Assembly (NCBI GenBank): GCA_026625165.1
Contig: CP112999.1
Location: forward strand, 310,001 to 374,000
Reading direction: 5' to 3'
Source: Methanoregula sp.
Lineage (GTDB): Archaea > Halobacteriota > Methanomicrobia > Methanomicrobiales > Methanospirillaceae
Length of the DNA stretch: 64,000 bases
In this document: positions 62,190-64,000 of the stretch, piece after piece
How positions within the stretch are numbered: position 1 is the stretch's first letter
Layout: each line of letters opens with the position of its first letter
The notes under the pieces: generated by a model
Database searches by the model: none
Seen by the model: only the letters and a program-made list of their open reading frames with translations
What the model was told of the DNA's origin: nothing
Made by a program: the position numbers and the translations under genes

Positions 62190-62507
62190 CTTGCTGGAAC
62201 CGCAGGACACAGAGCAATGGAACCGTCCCATGGGATGATGACATTGTCTTATTTTGAATTTTTTCATTCCTGAATCCACGTGTAAACAGGTTGTAATGGT
62301 TATCTATGCCCGTGGCCGGCAGAAGGCAGGGATGTTTGGGGCATATGCCGGCATGTATGTATTCCGGCACAAGACCTGGAAATAAAAATTTTATCTTATC
62401 CCGTTCTTTATGCAGGTTCACGGTGTTATTATCCTCGTCACAGGTGCACAGCTCCTGCAATGAGCCCGTTTAAAAGAGGCGGGCGCATATGGAGCCGTAC
62501 CGCTCGG
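62190..62507. other. Intergenic region between convergent genes
   Basis: These 318 bases separate the DUF6125-like gene from a convergent small membrane protein gene. AAAAATTTTATC near 62385-62396 is AT-rich and promoter-like but leads to no gene. Neither strand holds a convincing protein frame, and no RNA fold was recognised. Confidence 0.4.
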
Positions 62508-62705
62508 TCACCGTATGTAGGCAATCCAGAGTATGATGATGGCTCCTAAAATAAAGGCCGGGGCAGACAGGAACAGATACGAGTCAAGGAACGCACGGAA
62601 TACGATATTGACCGCTGCGAGCAACAGCCCGAGTCCTCCCCCGACCATCACTGCAGTAATCTTTTGCCTCCGTGTGAGTTTTGGGGCAAATTCAAACTCT
62701 TTCAT
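62508..62705 (-). CDS. Small membrane protein, unknown
   Basis: A 65-residue protein: a charged N-terminus (EFAPKLTRRQK) then two hydrophobic segments (about 17-34 and 43-62). No family is recognised. Divergent from the dCMP deaminase gene. Confidence 0.55.
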   Translation of the reverse strand: MKEFEFAPKLTRRQKITAVMVGGGLGLLLAAVNIVFRAFLDSYLFLSAPAFILGAIIILWIAYIR

Positions 62706-62843
62706 CTCTTAGTTCTCACTTCGCGTCATTCGCCTTAATACCCGCTGTTGTTAACATACGGTAATGACAGGAACGGGCCCGGGGTGGACGGCAATGCCGG
62801 ACCATGCTTCTTTAATACACAAAGTCTGCAATAATTTTGTTGC

Positions 62844-63329
62844 ATGCGGACCAACAGGCACCACTATTTCCTTGACCTGGCACTGCGGTGTGCCCACCAG
62901 GGCACCTGCCTGCGGCGAAACTTCGGCGCGATCATCGTGGACGAGTACAACACGATTGTATCCACTGGGTATACCGGTGCCCCCCGCAAGCAGATGGACT
63001 GTACGGAACTTAAAAAATGCTGGAGGCAGGATCACAACATCCCTTCGGGGTCAAACTACGAGAGGTGCCGGAGCGTCCACGCCGAGATGAACGCGCTCAT
63101 CCAGGCAGGCAAACAGGCGCGGGGCTGCACGCTCTACCTTGCAGGTTTTGAAGTGGATACTGACGAGCTGACCCGGATCTGGCCGTGCTTCCTCTGCTCG
63201 AAGATGATCGTGAACTCGGGTTTGACCAACGTGATCATGCGGACAGCTAAGGATGCATACCGCGAGATGGACCCTATGGTGCTGTACCAGATGAGGAGCC
63301 GGGAAGCACTCGGGGATGATGTAAAATAA
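62844..63329 (+). CDS. Deoxycytidylate (dCMP) deaminase
   Basis: A 161-residue zinc cytidine-deaminase-fold protein. The active site is VHAEMNAL (His79, catalytic Glu81) and PCFLC (Cys115, Cys118). TGYTGAPRKQMDC and the Cys at 53, 59 and 75 recall the ComEB/dCMP deaminase group, where extra Cys/His bind a second zinc. It supplies dUMP for thymidylate synthesis. Appears monocistronic. Confidence 0.92.
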   Translation: MRTNRHHYFLDLALRCAHQGTCLRRNFGAIIVDEYNTIVSTGYTGAPRKQMDCTELKKCWRQDHNIPSGSNYERCRSVHAEMNALIQAGKQARGCTLYLAGFEVDTDELTRIWPCFLCSKMIVNSGLTNVIMRTAKDAYREMDPMVLYQMRSREALGDDVK

Positions 63330-63389
63330 AACGGTCTCCAATCCTGCAGATGGTGTGTTTCCTGCCATCCAAGCAGGTCTTTTTTGCCA

Positions 63390-63890
63390 TCAGTCCTTCC
63401 GGATCTCGTTATACAGCGAGACCAGCGAGAGGCTGATCAGGTTTGCCGTTGTTGCAGCGTACCACAGGAACATCTGAATCGGAGTAAGTTGGATGATCCA
63501 GCCTGACCAGAGCATAACACAGATGATCGTGAAGGTCAGCACGGTGTCAATTGCAAGGAAGACCATCGGCTGGTTCATGACCTTTCCCACCTGCGCAATC
63601 GTGCAATACTCATAAAGAGCCGGTCGGTGGATGAGGTCAAGGAGTGCCCGCCCGATATTCATAATGAGATCAGTACCTGCCCATACGATGATGAACCACC
63701 CGAAAAAACCAAGGGCGGGCGACGTAGCTGAGCCGATACGGACTGCGGTCACGCCAAAGAGCAGCTTGAAGATGCAGAACGGGATGCCGATGGAAAAGGA
63801 CAGGAAGAAAGGGCGGATGAAAAATTCCTGGATCCTGTCGGACTCCTGTTCGCATGTACTTCTTTTGGTTTCGCTGGGATTTTGGGCCAT
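63390..63890 (-). CDS. Membrane protein of unknown function
   Basis: A 166-residue protein with about four hydrophobic segments (roughly 30-50, 57-78, 108-128, 135-155), a polar N-terminus with CEQESDRIQEF, and a central loop DLIHRPALYEYCTIAQVGKVMNQP. No family is recognised. ATG 63890 is preferred to the frame opening at 63947, as MAQNPSETKRS looks like a normal start. Convergent with the dCMP deaminase gene. Confidence 0.6.
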   Translation of the reverse strand: MAQNPSETKRSTCEQESDRIQEFFIRPFFLSFSIGIPFCIFKLLFGVTAVRIGSATSPALGFFGWFIIVWAGTDLIMNIGRALLDLIHRPALYEYCTIAQVGKVMNQPMVFLAIDTVLTFTIICVMLWSGWIIQLTPIQMFLWYAATTANLISLSLVSLYNEIRKD

Positions 63891-64000
63891 GGTGTCTGGA
63901 TATGATGTGTGCTGTTGCTTTATAATATCAGGGAATTTGTATATCAACCGTCCGGGGGAGCCGGATTGTTTTATTTAAGGAAGAGCGTAACTCTGTTTAT

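Noticed and set aside
62173-62460. A 95-codon minus-strand frame in the gap after the DUF6125-like gene
   Set aside because: Random-like composition, no promoter or ribosome binding site, and it overlaps the 3' end of the opposite gene.
1-64000. CRISPR arrays, insertion sequences, integrases, prophage or toxin-antitoxin islands
   Set aside because: I looked for repeated spacers, transposase motifs and att-like repeats at the tRNA genes and found none. The PIN protein is part of the conserved aIF2 cluster, not a VapC toxin with antitoxin.

Overview
This window is a chromosomal segment of a methanogenic euryarchaeon, most likely of the order Methanomicrobiales (Methanoregula-like; the genus is an inference). 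Evidence: group II chaperonin, aEF-2, aRF1, aIF2-gamma, a Kae1-Bud32 fusion, Spt4/Rpo7, O-phosphoserine-tRNA ligase (SepRS, typical of methanogens), NikR, the methanogen family DUF2098, BRE/TATA promoters and Shine-Dalgarno sites close to GGAGGTGATC. The DNA is GC-rich with AT-rich intergenic regions. I see no insertion sequence, prophage or CRISPR array.

Layout. 1-8 kb: tail of an ABC ATPase, thermosome, SLC13-type anion transporter, MFS transporter, a stand-alone nuclease-like domain, a non-coding stretch with a possible small RNA, a 44-residue zinc-ribbon gene and a thioesterase. 8-17 kb: cell-surface and membrane proteins (PEGA lipoprotein, calcium-type P-ATPase, FecR/PGF-CTERM protein, HtpX, esterase) and two tRNA genes. 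17.4-23.4 kb (minus): the conserved archaeal information-processing cluster aIF2-gamma, PIN, rpoE1, spt4, dephospho-CoA kinase, S24e, S27ae, kae1-bud32, rdgB, L40e. 23.5-25.3 kb: nikR, DUF2098 and a deacetylase-fold protein.

25.5-39.2 kb (minus): a long gene train. It begins with sufC-sufB, continues through pcm, a cyclase and a Cys-rich unknown, then a UDP-amino-sugar block (phosphohexomutase, two GlmU-like enzymes, GlmS, hexapeptide acetyltransferase, glycosyltransferase), and ends with the AglB oligosaccharyltransferase under its own promoter. Together these can make UDP-HexNAc donors and attach glycans to surface proteins. 39-46.3 kb: orphan N4-type DNA methyltransferase, HAD phosphatase plus transglutaminase-like protein, an exonuclease-helicase pair resembling bacterial MrfB-MrfA, and a DUF2178/XRE pair preceded by two identical palindromic operators.

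46.4-58.4 kb: three translation-related transcription units: aRF1-argS-taw1-sepS, queD-queE-queC-nudix-hydrolase (preQ0 for archaeosine), and rps12-rps7-fusA. 58.4-64 kb: mixed single genes (small GTPase, cyclophilin, TPR protein, TspO, DUF6125-like protein, dCMP deaminase, membrane proteins).

Most promising for follow-up: the archaeal MrfAB-like pair, the DUF2075-type nuclease domain lacking its helicase and catalytic Lys, the unlisted zinc-ribbon microprotein and neighbouring RNA candidate, the twin operators of the DUF2178/XRE pair, the Cys-rich unknown between Suf and amino-sugar genes, and a tRNA-Val with a C-A mismatch in its acceptor stem.
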